Positions 34,075 through 42,320 of a stretch of DNA of 64,000 nucleotides are shown piece by piece. Origin of the DNA: Pseudotabrizicola sp. (lineage in GTDB: Bacteria > Pseudomonadota > Alphaproteobacteria > Rhodobacterales > Rhodobacteraceae). A model generated the notes under the pieces. The model had not been told where the DNA came from, ran no database searches, and worked only from the letters and a program-made list of their open reading frames with translations. Each line of letters opens with the position of its first letter. Within the stretch, counting starts at the first letter, position 1. The stretch is from contig NZ_JAUSNR010000042.1 in the NCBI RefSeq assembly GCF_030656345.1, positions 1 to 64,000 of the forward strand, read 5' to 3'. The translations under genes were made by a program, and so were the position numbers.

Positions 34075-34105
34075 ACAGGGCACCTTCGGGTGCCCTGTTT
34101 GTTTT
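34075..34105 (+). terminator. Rho-independent terminator
   Basis: ACAGGGCACC (34075-34084), loop TTCG, GGTGCCCTGT (34089-34098), then TTGTTTT. A textbook UUCG-loop terminator after the VPLPA-CTERM gene. Confidence 0.92.
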
Positions 34106-34293
34106 GCTGTGAAATCTCCGGGCCTCCCGCGGTTGTGAGCGGTGCGGCAAGCCAGAATATGGGCAGGCCCGGGGCCAGACGTCCAAAAGATAAACACTCC
34201 GTTTCCTGTGCCTGATCCTTGTGTATCCTGCTGGCCGGACAAAGCTTTTTCCCCTACAGTAAGCGCGATTTCATTCCAGTCCGGATACCCCCC

Positions 34294-35883
34294 ATGACCT
34301 TTTCCACCAGTCAAAGCCCGTCCTTTGCCGTGAACCCGATCGGCCTTGGCTGGTTTGCGCTTCTGGTCGTGGCGGCGATCCCGGTGTACTGGATCGGCTT
34401 TGTCTCGCTCGGGGCGGCCTGGATCACCCCGGAATACAGCCACGGGCCGCTGATCCCGCTGATTTCGCTGTATCTGTTCCTGCGCGAATTGCGCGACTCC
34501 CCGGCCCCCGCACACCACAGCGTCATCAACCGCAAGCCCGGCATTGCCCTGATCCTGTTTTCCCTGGCGTTCGGCATTTTCGGCAACATGATCCGCATTC
34601 CCGATGTGGTGACCTATGCCTTTATCCTCTGGGTCGGCGGCGTGGTGCTGACCGTGATGGGATGGGAGCGTGGCAAGCGCCATCAGCTGCCGGTGCTGCA
34701 CCTGATCTTCATGCTGCCGCTGCCGCAGATGCTGTTCTGGAAAATGACCATCTTCCTGCAGCTGGTGTCGTCCAACATCGGCGTCTGGTTTATTCAGCTG
34801 ATGAACATCCCGGTGTTTCTGGAAGGCAATATCATCGACCTTGGGGTCTACAAACTGCAGGTGGCCGAGGCCTGTTCGGGGCTGCGCTATCTGTTCCCGA
34901 TCCTGTCGTTCTCCTACCTGTTCGGCATCCTGTACCGGGGACCGTTCTGGCACAAAGCGGTGCTGTTCCTGATGGCAGCACCCCTGACCGTGCTGATGAA
35001 CTCGTTCCGGATCGGGATGATCGGGGTTCTGGTCAACAGCTATGGCATTGGCCAGGCAGAAGGATTCCTGCACTTCTTTGAGGGCTGGGTGATCTTCGGC
35101 GCCTGTATCGGCATTCTGTTCCTGACCGCCATCGCCCTGCAGCGGCTGACGCCGAGCCCGATGTCCCTGTCGGAAACCATCGACCTTGATACCGCAGGCC
35201 TTGGCACGCAGATGCAGCGTATCACCGGCCTTGCCCCGGCGCGCGGGCTGGCCGTGGCCGCCCTGCTGACGCTGGTGATCGGGGCCGCCTTCGTGCTGAC
35301 GCCCGAGCGCCCGGTGCAGACCGTGGCGCGCGAAGGCTTCTCCGGCTATCCGCGCGATCTGGGCGAATGGTCCGGCGCGGTGCAATCGCTGGAACCCGAG
35401 GTTGAACGGGTACTGGGCGCCACCGATTACATCAACGCCACCTATATGGCGGCGGGGGAACGCAGCTATGTGAACCTGTTCTCGGCCTGGTATGAAAAGC
35501 AGACCGAAGGCTCTGGCATCCACTCGCCCGAGGTCTGCCTGCCCGTCGGCGGCTGGGAGATTTTCTCGCTGACGCAGCACACGGTCAACCTGCCGGATTC
35601 GCCTTACGGCAGCTTTCCGGTCAACCGCGCCGTGATCCAGAAAGGCCTGTCCAAACAGCTGGTCTATTACTGGTTCGAACAGCGCGGCAAGCGCCAGACC
35701 AATGACTACGCCGCCAAGATCGGCGTGGTCTGGGACAGCCTGACCATCGGCCGCAGCGACGGTGCCATCGTCCGCTTTGTCACCCCGATTGAGGAGGGTG
35801 AAACCGAGGCAGAGGCAGAGGCCCGCATGCTGCGCCTGATGGCTCTGGCCCTGCCGGGACTGCCCCGGTTCATCCCGGAATAG
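34294..35883 (+). CDS. xrtD: Exosortase XrtD with fused EpsI domain (VPLPA-CTERM-specific)
   Basis: About 529 residues. The N-terminal half has 7-8 membrane segments and the exosortase catalytic residues: Cys194 in [11 protein letters not shown], Arg239 in NSFRIGM and His260 in FLHFFEGW. The C-terminal half (from about residue 320) is an EpsI-type domain with the motif [19 protein letters not shown]. This is the architecture of exosortases dedicated to VPLPA-CTERM proteins. It should cleave the C-terminal tails of the proteins at 10432, 33476 and 45129. ATG 34294 was chosen; a TTG at 34219 is in frame. A terminator separates it from the substrate gene upstream, so it needs its own promoter in 34106-34293. 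Confidence 0.92.
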   Translation: MTFSTSQSPSFAVNPIGLGWFALLVVAAIPVYWIGFVSLGAAWITPEYSHGPLIPLISLYLFLRELRDSPAPAHHSVINRKPGIALILFSLAFGIFGNMIRIPDVVTYAFILWVGGVVLTVMGWERGKRHQLPVLHLIFMLPLPQMLFWKMTIFLQLVSSNIGVWFIQLMNIPVFLEGNIIDLGVYKLQVAEACSGLRYLFPILSFSYLFGILYRGPFWHKAVLFLMAAPLTVLMNSFRIGMIGVLVNSYGIGQAEGFLHFFEGWVIFGACIGILFLTAIALQRLTPSPMSLSETIDLDTAGLGTQMQRITGLAPARGLAVAALLTLVIGAAFVLTPERPVQTVAREGFSGYPRDLGEWSGAVQSLEPEVERVLGATDYINATYMAAGERSYVNLFSAWYEKQTEGSGIHSPEVCLPVGGWEIFSLTQHTVNLPDSPYGSFPVNRAVIQKGLSKQLVYYWFEQRGKRQTNDYAAKIGVVWDSLTIGRSDGAIVRFVTPIEEGETEAEAEARMLRLMALALPGLPRFIPE

Positions 35884-36371
35884 CCGCGCGCGCCCCTTGT
35901 GCAAGCTGCGCAGGGCACTGTCCTGATCCAGAAAAGCGGAAACCGCCGGGGGAAAATGCAGCAGCGTTGTGACCAGCACCGAAACACTCACAGGGCATGA
36001 AAAGCCGCCTCCCGGGGTGGTTGTGGGCGGGGCCGCAAAAATGGGCGAAACCTGAAGCGTCAGGCGACGCGAGAGGGACGCAAAATTGCAGACAAGCACC
36101 CGCAACCGGGGCAGACGGGTCTGATCCCCGGCCGGGATGCGGACAGAGCCGACGTGCGGCATCGGGCAGAGAATCTGTTTTTGCTTTGGCAATGCCATCA
36201 TCCAGAAGCTCATCTTCCGGCAGGACAACGGTTTTCCGGCTCTGAAACGACCTGAAGCGCACTAAAGCGCTTGACACCGATCTCCAGCGCGTGATTTTCG
36301 CGGGGCGGTACCCAATCTTGTCCGCCTTGCGTTGAATGGTTATAATCTTTGATTATTAAGGTGCCTGTCCC
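35884..36371. other. Intergenic region, 488 bp
   Basis: No convincing gene, terminator or motif copy. A minus-strand frame across it lacks a ribosome site and any family resemblance. The last 50 bases are AT-rich (GGTTATAATCTTTGATTATTAAGG) without a clear operator, and probably hold the promoter of the next gene. Confidence 0.5.
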
Positions 36372-37193
36372 ATGTTCAGCTATGTCATCATGACGCGGTT
36401 CAACCTGGCCACGCCGGGAAAGGAAGCCGCGATCCGGACACAAGCCGGCTGGCTTGAAGGCAGGTTCCACCTATTCGAGACTTACTGCCTTCCCTCGATT
36501 GCGGCGCAGCGTAACACGGCTTTTGACTGGATCATCTATTTCGATATCGACACGCCCGATATCTTCAAGCGCCACATCACGGCGTTGCAAAAGGTTTTCC
36601 CCTTTCACGCCTATTACACGCCGCTCTTCCGCAGCGAAGGCTGGAACCGCTCCTTGCGGGAAACCTATCCGTTGCAGGAAAAGCTGCTGCTGACCACGCG
36701 GCTGGACAATGACGATGCCTTGCCGGTCGATTTCACCGACCGGCTGCAGGCGGCGGTCCGGGCCAACCAGTTCCGGCCGGGGGCCTATAATTTCCGCAAT
36801 GGCCTGATCCGGCAAGGCGATGCGCTCTATGCCATTGACCACCCCAAAAATGCCTTTTTCAGCCGTCTGGAGCCTGTCGAGGGCGCGTTGTGCCCGGCCC
36901 CGGCGATCCAGCACATGCAGCTCGACACTTATGGACCGATCCACCAGATTGATGGCGCGCCGGGCTGGTTGCAGATCGTGCACGAGACCAATGTGTCCAA
37001 CAAGGTCCGCGGCAACCGCGTGGCACCCGACCCTTATCTGCACCTGTTCCCGCCGCAGGTCATGGAGGGGCTGTCGCATCCGTCGTCCTTCGAGATCATG
37101 GCGCAGAATTTCATCCAGACCCCGCTCTGGTCTCTCCGCGACCGCATGGTCGAAATCTGGCGTATGAGGGGATCACGCCGCAAACAGGGCTGA
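36372..37193 (+). CDS. Putative rhamnosyltransferase-family glycosyltransferase
   Basis: A 273-residue protein of the rhamnosyltransferase-like family found in alphaproteobacterial polysaccharide loci. The N-terminus FSYVIMTRFNLAT is followed by RFHLFETYCLPSI and FDWIIYFDIDTPD, and TTRLDNDDALPVDF carries the acidic metal-binding cluster. Late in the protein are MQLDTYG and HETNVSNKVRG. It is cytosolic and predicted to add a sugar to the EPS or a glycan. It stands alone between xrtD and the type I secretion operon. No dTDP-rhamnose synthesis genes are visible in the window, so the precursor, if rhamnose, must come from elsewhere. Confidence 0.78.
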   Translation: MFSYVIMTRFNLATPGKEAAIRTQAGWLEGRFHLFETYCLPSIAAQRNTAFDWIIYFDIDTPDIFKRHITALQKVFPFHAYYTPLFRSEGWNRSLRETYPLQEKLLLTTRLDNDDALPVDFTDRLQAAVRANQFRPGAYNFRNGLIRQGDALYAIDHPKNAFFSRLEPVEGALCPAPAIQHMQLDTYGPIHQIDGAPGWLQIVHETNVSNKVRGNRVAPDPYLHLFPPQVMEGLSHPSSFEIMAQNFIQTPLWSLRDRMVEIWRMRGSRRKQG

Positions 37194-37310
37194 GGCCGTC
37201 TGGCCGGACCCGCGCAGGGCTGTCGCGCAAGGTGCAGAAATGGGCCACACTGTGCAGAGGTGCTCAAGGCCAGCCTGCAGAGGTCAGGTCTGTCCTTGAG
37301 TGGACCTGTG

Positions 37311-37320
37311 ATTGTTTCCA
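37311..37320 (-). promoter_or_regulatory. TGGAAACAAT motif, site 4
   Basis: Exact copy in reverse orientation (ATTGTTTCCA on the plus strand), 90 bp upstream of the type I secretion operon at 37410. The rest of the 37194-37409 gap shows nothing else. Confidence 0.55.
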
Positions 37321-37409
37321 CTACAGCCACAAACTTGCCGCATTTTCCACCTGCAGTTGCCGCTTTCCCGGATCACCACAGTCCCTGAATCAAAAGATCC
37401 GGGGCCGAT

Positions 37410-39251
37410 ATGACTGCAGTTTCCCCCTCCCCCTACCGTGATGCCCTGCGCAGCCTGCGCCGTGGGCTGATGATGACAGCGGGTCTGTCCGCCATCATCA
37501 GCGTGCTGATGCTGACCGGGTCGATCTACATGCTGCAGGTCTATGACCGGGTGCTGAGTTCCGGGTCGGTGCCCACATTGATGGCGCTTTTTGCCATTGT
37601 CGTGATGCTCTACAGTTTTCTGGTGGTGTTCGACGGGTTGCGGATGCGGCTGTTGTCGCGGCTGGCGCTGCAGCTGGACGACCGGCTGTCGGGCCTGACC
37701 TTCCGCGCCGATCTGGCCACGGCCCGTGCAGGCACCCCCGGCAGTCTGGGCCGCGATCTGGAAGTGCTGCGCGGCTTTCTGGCCGGTCCGGCCACGCTGG
37801 CGCTGTTCGATCTGCCCTTCACGCTGCTGTTTGTCGGGGTGCTGTTCGTGATCCACCCGATCTTAGGCTGGCTGACGCTGGGCGGCATGGCCCTGGCGGC
37901 GGCTCTGGCCGCGGTGAACCGGCTGGTGCTGAAGGCCCCCACCGCCAATGCGCATCTGCCCGATCTGGCGCGCCAGCGTCTGGCCGAAGCGGCCCGGCGC
38001 GGGGCGGCCACAGTGGCGGCGCTTGGCATGGAACGGCACGTGCTGGGCCGCTGGCTGGGGCATCACCGCCAGACCCTTGGCCATCAGCAAAAGGGGGCCG
38101 AACCGTCCGAGACGCTGTCGGCCCTGTCGCGCGGCCTGCGCATGCTGTTGCAGTCGGCGCTGCTGACGGCGGGGGCCTGGCTGGTGATCGGCGGGGCGAT
38201 TTCGGCCGGCGCGATCGTTGCCGCCTCCATCCTGTCAGGGCGCGCCCTGGGTCCGGTGGATCAGCTGATCGGCCAGTGGCGCAGCCTGACCCAGGCCCGC
38301 GCTGCCCATGACCGGCTGGCACAGCTGCAGGCCCCGGCACCCGCCGTGATGAGCCTGCCCGCGCTGACCGGCGCGCTGGAGGTGCAGGATCTGACCTGCT
38401 TTGCCCCAAAACGCGAGGATGGTGCAGCGCCTGCAAAACTGCTCGACGGGGTGTCGTTCACTCTGGCGGCGGGCGAGGGGCTGGGGCTGGTCGGGGCGTC
38501 GGCCAGCGGCAAATCCACCCTTGCCCGGGCCATTGTCGGCGCGCTGCGCGCCGATTCCGGCGACATCCGCTTTGACGGGGCCAGCCTGCGGCATTGGGAC
38601 CCGGACCGTCTGGGCCGCCAGATCGGCTATCTGCCCCAGCGCATCGACCTGATGCCGGGGTCCTTGCGCGACAACATCGCCCGCTTTGACCCGCAGGCCA
38701 CCGATGCCGGGGTGATCGCCGCGGCGCAGGCGGCGGGCGTGCACGACATGATCCTGCGCCTTCCCGGCGGCTATGCCACCGACCTGAGCCAGAGCGACCT
38801 GCCGCTGTCGGGCGGTCAGATCCAGCGCATCGGGCTGGCCCGCGCGCTGTATGGTGATCCGCGGCTTCTGGTGCTGGACGAGCCCAATGCCCATCTCGAC
38901 ATGGCGGGCGAGGCGGCACTGATCCGCACCCTGACCGCCCTGCGCGCGACCGGGGTCACCGTCATCGTCATGGCGCACCGGGCCGGGGCTTTGGCCGCCG
39001 TGGACCGGCTGATGGTGATCGAAGACGGGCGCATCCTTCAGGACGGCCCCCGCGATGCGGTGCTGACCAACCTTGGCGGTGCCCGCACAGCGCCGTCGCC
39101 GACGGTTCCTGCCAAGCTCACCGTCCGCGCGCTGCCCCCCCGCACAGCGCCGGGGCAGGGCACGGGTGCTGCCGGGCAAAAATCCACAGTCTCCGCACAA
39201 AGCACCCGGGCGATGCTGTTCCGGGTCCTGCAGCAAAAGAGCGCATCATGA
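37410..39251 (+). CDS. Type I secretion ABC transporter (PrtD-type permease/ATPase)
   Basis: A 613-residue inner-membrane exporter. The membrane domain spans about residues 20-300 with paired helices such as SVLMLTGSIYMLQVYDRVL, the PrtD/HlyB-like start. The ATPase domain has Walker A GLVGASASGKSTLAR (near residue 362), signature LSGGQIQRIGLARAL and Walker B LLVLDEPNAHLD. It would energise export of a leaderless protein through the HlyD- and TolC-like partners encoded next. Its stop overlaps the start of the HlyD gene (ATGA). The long Pro/Ala-rich C-terminal tail after residue 560 is unusual. The most plausible cargo is the beta-helix protein at 42321. Confidence 0.92.
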   Translation: MTAVSPSPYRDALRSLRRGLMMTAGLSAIISVLMLTGSIYMLQVYDRVLSSGSVPTLMALFAIVVMLYSFLVVFDGLRMRLLSRLALQLDDRLSGLTFRADLATARAGTPGSLGRDLEVLRGFLAGPATLALFDLPFTLLFVGVLFVIHPILGWLTLGGMALAAALAAVNRLVLKAPTANAHLPDLARQRLAEAARRGAATVAALGMERHVLGRWLGHHRQTLGHQQKGAEPSETLSALSRGLRMLLQSALLTAGAWLVIGGAISAGAIVAASILSGRALGPVDQLIGQWRSLTQARAAHDRLAQLQAPAPAVMSLPALTGALEVQDLTCFAPKREDGAAPAKLLDGVSFTLAAGEGLGLVGASASGKSTLARAIVGALRADSGDIRFDGASLRHWDPDRLGRQIGYLPQRIDLMPGSLRDNIARFDPQATDAGVIAAAQAAGVHDMILRLPGGYATDLSQSDLPLSGGQIQRIGLARALYGDPRLLVLDEPNAHLDMAGEAALIRTLTALRATGVTVIVMAHRAGALAAVDRLMVIEDGRILQDGPRDAVLTNLGGARTAPSPTVPAKLTVRALPPRTAPGQGTGAAGQKSTVSAQSTRAMLFRVLQQKSAS

Positions 39252-40576
39252 CAGCGATAGCCGATCCCGCCGTTTCCGGTTTTGGCCCCGGTTTTGGGCC
39301 GGTGATCCGGACCACCCCTCTGATCCGGGCCGGGGCCATCGGCCTTGCGCTGCTGGTGGGGGGCCTGGGTGTCACCTCTGCCCTGATCCCGATTGACGGT
39401 GCCGTCATCGCCAGCGGCCAGCTGATGGTTCAGGGCAAGGCCCAGCCGGTGCAGAGCCTTGATCCGGGGATTGTCACCCATGTTGCGGTCAGGAACGGCG
39501 ATCATGTGGCGGCCGGTGCGGTCCTTTTGTCGCTTGATCCGACGGTCGCAAAGGCCCGGCTGGACATCGCGCGCGACCAGCTTGCCAATGCGCTGGCCGA
39601 AGAAGCCCGGCTGATGGCCGAGGCCAATGGTCTGGACACCCCCGATTTCACCAGCCCCCCCCTGCCCTTTGACGCCCCCGATCTGACCCGCGCCATTGCC
39701 CGCCAGCAGGCCATGTTCGCCGCACGTCAGGCCCAAAGGGCCGAGGCGGTGGCAAGACTGGCCGAAACCAATGCCCAACTGACCGCCCAGATGGCCGGAA
39801 TCGCCGCCCAGACCACGGCCGCGCAGGAAGAATCCCGTCTGCTGCAAACCGAACGCGAGCGGATGGCGACATTGGTGGCGCAGGGTCTGGCCCGGCAATC
39901 GCCGCTCAGTGATATTCTGCGTCAGGAGGCGGCGCTCACGGGGCGTCTTGCCGGTCTGGAAGCCGAAGCGATCGGGCTGGAAGCGGCGCGGCGCGATGCG
40001 GTCCTTGCCCTGAACCAGCAGGATCGCCAGATTGCAACCGAAGTGGCCGAAGGGCTGCGCGACAGCGGGGCGCGGATTGCCGAACGCACGGCGGAAATCC
40101 TGTCGCTGACCGAGGCCTTGGTGCGCAGCGACCTGCGCGCGCCGGTGGCGGGCGTGGTGCATGAACTGGCGGTCACCGCCCCGGGTGCCGTGATTGCAGC
40201 CGGGGCCACCGTGATGCAGATCGTGCCCGCCGACCGCGCGATGGAAATCGAAGTGGCTGTCGATCCGCGCAGCATCGAAAACATCCACCCCGGCCAGAGC
40301 GCCGAAATCATGCTGGGCCTGACCAATGCCCGCTCGCTTCCGCGTCTGCCTGCGCATGTCACCAACGTGCCCCCCGGTGCGATCACGGATGAAGCCACCG
40401 GGCGCAGCTTTTACCGTGTCACCCTGATGCTGGATGACACCAGCCTGCTGCAAGGCATGCAGCTGGTGCCGGGCATGCCGGTCGAGGCTTTCCTTGCCAC
40501 GGGCGAGCGGCCCTTGCTGTCCTGGCTGCTGGCCCCGCTGTTGCGGCCCATGGCGCATGCGCTGCGCGAGGACTGA
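39248..40576 (+). CDS. Type I secretion membrane-fusion protein (HlyD/PrtE family)
   Basis: A 442-residue periplasmic adaptor. One N-terminal membrane segment (about residues 28-48) is followed by the lipoyl-type half QLMVQGKAQPVQSLDPGIVTHVAVRNGDHV, then a long coiled coil (about 100-290, with REQ/QAA heptads), then the second lipoyl half SDLRAPVAGVVHELAV and a C-terminal beta domain with VDPRSIENIHPGQSAEI. It bridges the ABC exporter to the outer-membrane channel. It starts within the stop of the exporter gene. Confidence 0.92.
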   Translation: MTAIADPAVSGFGPGFGPVIRTTPLIRAGAIGLALLVGGLGVTSALIPIDGAVIASGQLMVQGKAQPVQSLDPGIVTHVAVRNGDHVAAGAVLLSLDPTVAKARLDIARDQLANALAEEARLMAEANGLDTPDFTSPPLPFDAPDLTRAIARQQAMFAARQAQRAEAVARLAETNAQLTAQMAGIAAQTTAAQEESRLLQTERERMATLVAQGLARQSPLSDILRQEAALTGRLAGLEAEAIGLEAARRDAVLALNQQDRQIATEVAEGLRDSGARIAERTAEILSLTEALVRSDLRAPVAGVVHELAVTAPGAVIAAGATVMQIVPADRAMEIEVAVDPRSIENIHPGQSAEIMLGLTNARSLPRLPAHVTNVPPGAITDEATGRSFYRVTLMLDDTSLLQGMQLVPGMPVEAFLATGERPLLSWLLAPLLRPMAHALRED

Positions 40577-40628
40577 CGCGCGCGCCGGCATAAGTGGCAC
40601 GGCAAAGGCACATCCTCAGGCAAAAATT

Positions 40629-40648
40629 GCAGCCCGGTGACGGGCTGC
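40629..40648. terminator. Hairpin between the HlyD and outer-membrane genes
   Basis: GCAGCCCG (40629-40636), loop GTGA, CGGGCTGC (40641-40648), followed by TTGCCTT. The stem is perfect but the T-tract is poor, so it may be a weak terminator or an mRNA-stabilising hairpin that lowers expression of the next gene. Confidence 0.45.
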
Positions 40649-40738
40649 TTGCCTTGCCACAGCCCCGGCGGCATCGTGTTTTCCATTGGCGGCAACCGGC
40701 GCAAGACCGGCCCGCCCTCACGAGCAGGTGCCTGACAG

Positions 40739-42190
40739 GTGGCAACGCCATGGATCTTTCCGCCCTGTTTCAGGGCGGCTATCTGGCCGCAAACGGCCAG
40801 CCTGCGGCTTTGGGCCGGGGGGCTGAGCCTGTGCCTGCTGACAGCCTGCGCGCCCGCGACGGACAGTGCAGCCCCCGGTTTTCCCTTCGCCAAAAGCTGG
40901 CAGGGCAAGACCTCCGGTGCGCCCCGCCTGATGGACAATGCCCTGTGGTGGCACGAATTCCGCGATCCCACGCTGGATGCGCTGATCGCGCGCAGCCTGC
41001 GTGGCAGCCCGGATCTGGCCGCGGCACAGGCCCGCGCCACAGCCGCGCTTGCCACCGCCCGAAGCATTCCCGGTGCCCTGTCGGTGACCGGCGGCGGATC
41101 GGCTCTGGCAACCGGCGGCAACGGCGCTGCGGGCAATGGCACCCTGTCGGCAGATGCAGGCATTGATCTGCTGTTCGATCCGGGGCGCGGACGCGACGCG
41201 GCGCGGCGCGGTGCACAGGCCGGGGCAAGGCAGGCCCTCGCCGAGGCCGCTGGCGCGCGCCTGTTCCTGATCGGCAGGCTGACGGAAACCTATCTGTCGC
41301 TGCGCCATGACCAGCGACGGCTTGCCCTGTCCCAGACGGAGGCCGGGCGGCAGCGCCAGACACTGGAAATGGCCCGCACGCTGGCGCAGGCCGGCGAAGG
41401 CACGCAGATTGAAACCCTGCGCAGTCAGGCGCGGCTGGCCAGTCTGGACGCCGCGCGCCCGCAGCTGGAAGCCGCCGTTGCCAAAGGCATCCTTCAGCTT
41501 TCGGTTCTGGCCGGCGATGCCCCCGGGGCCTTGCCGCCGGATCTGACCGCAAGCCTGCGCAGCCTGGGCGCGCAGCCGCGTGCCCGGCTGGCACCCGATC
41601 CCGGCATTCCGGCGGATCTGATCCGCAATCGCCCCGACCTGCAAGTGGCCGAGGCACGCTATGACGCTGCCCGCGCCGCGCTGGGTCAGGCCCGTGCCGC
41701 GTTTTTCCCGCAGCTCTCGCTGTCGGGTACCATCGAGGCCGGCCGCACGCTTGGCGCCCCCGGAACCGGGGGGCGCGGGCTGGTCTCGGTCGGCCCGTCC
41801 CTGCGCCTGCCCAGCCTGCCGCAAGGCCCGGCCCGCGCCCGCGCCGATGCGGCGGAAGCACAGGTTGTCGCCGCCCATGCGGACTGGACCGCCGCCGTGC
41901 TGGGCGCGCTTTACGAGGTCGAGGCCGCCCTGGTGGATTACCAGACAGCGGCAAAAGCCGAAGCCGCCGCCGACCGGGCGGTCGGCCTGCATGCGAAGGC
42001 CCGCAGCCTGACCCGCGAGGCGACAGCCGCAGGCGAGGCCACGCTGAGCGATCTGATCGCCGTCGAAGACGCCCTGTCAAACGCGGAATCCGCCTTTGCC
42101 AGTGCCCGGCTGTCGCGCGCTCTGGCCTTTGCCCGGCTCAATCAACGGCTGGGGGCGGGGGGGCACCCGCCAGCCCCTGCCGGACAGTGA
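40739..42190 (+). CDS. TolC/NodT-family outer-membrane lipoprotein
   Basis: A 483-residue outer-membrane factor. The N-terminal signal WAGGLSLCLLTAC ends in a lipobox (Cys near residue 37), as in NodT-type RND channel proteins. Two repeats of helical barrel follow, including WWHEFRDPTLDALIARSL, RNRPDLQVAEARYDAARAALGQAR-type segments (split around residue 310) and FFPQLSLSGTIEAG. It would be the exit channel for the type I exporter upstream; channels of that system are usually of the TolC class rather than lipidated NodT, a mild oddity. I use the GTG at 40739. The related frame has no better ATG that retains the signal. Confidence 0.85.
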   Translation: MATPWIFPPCFRAAIWPQTASLRLWAGGLSLCLLTACAPATDSAAPGFPFAKSWQGKTSGAPRLMDNALWWHEFRDPTLDALIARSLRGSPDLAAAQARATAALATARSIPGALSVTGGGSALATGGNGAAGNGTLSADAGIDLLFDPGRGRDAARRGAQAGARQALAEAAGARLFLIGRLTETYLSLRHDQRRLALSQTEAGRQRQTLEMARTLAQAGEGTQIETLRSQARLASLDAARPQLEAAVAKGILQLSVLAGDAPGALPPDLTASLRSLGAQPRARLAPDPGIPADLIRNRPDLQVAEARYDAARAALGQARAAFFPQLSLSGTIEAGRTLGAPGTGGRGLVSVGPSLRLPSLPQGPARARADAAEAQVVAAHADWTAAVLGALYEVEAALVDYQTAAKAEAAADRAVGLHAKARSLTREATAAGEATLSDLIAVEDALSNAESAFASARLSRALAFARLNQRLGAGGHPPAPAGQ

Positions 42191-42274
42191 TGTCCCGGCT
42201 GTAACGCTCCATTATTTTTTGACTGGCCACAGGACAGGCGCAATAGCAGCATGTTTTGGACATTTTCCGGCAGG

Positions 42275-42284
42275 ATAGTTTCCA
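42275..42284 (-). promoter_or_regulatory. Near-match to the TGGAAACAAT motif
   Basis: ATAGTTTCCA on the plus strand, 9 of 10 bases, 36 bp upstream of the beta-helix protein at 42321. Its position close to the start would suit a repressor or a promoter-proximal site. Confidence 0.35.
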
Positions 42285-42320
42285 TATCAAGACAAATGCC
42301 TCCAGACCGGATTTCATGAC

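Noticed and set aside
34069..36228. 719-aa open frame on the minus strand
   Set aside because: It is antisense to the exosortase gene, is His/Gln-rich as expected of a shadow frame in GC-rich DNA, and crosses the terminator at 34075.
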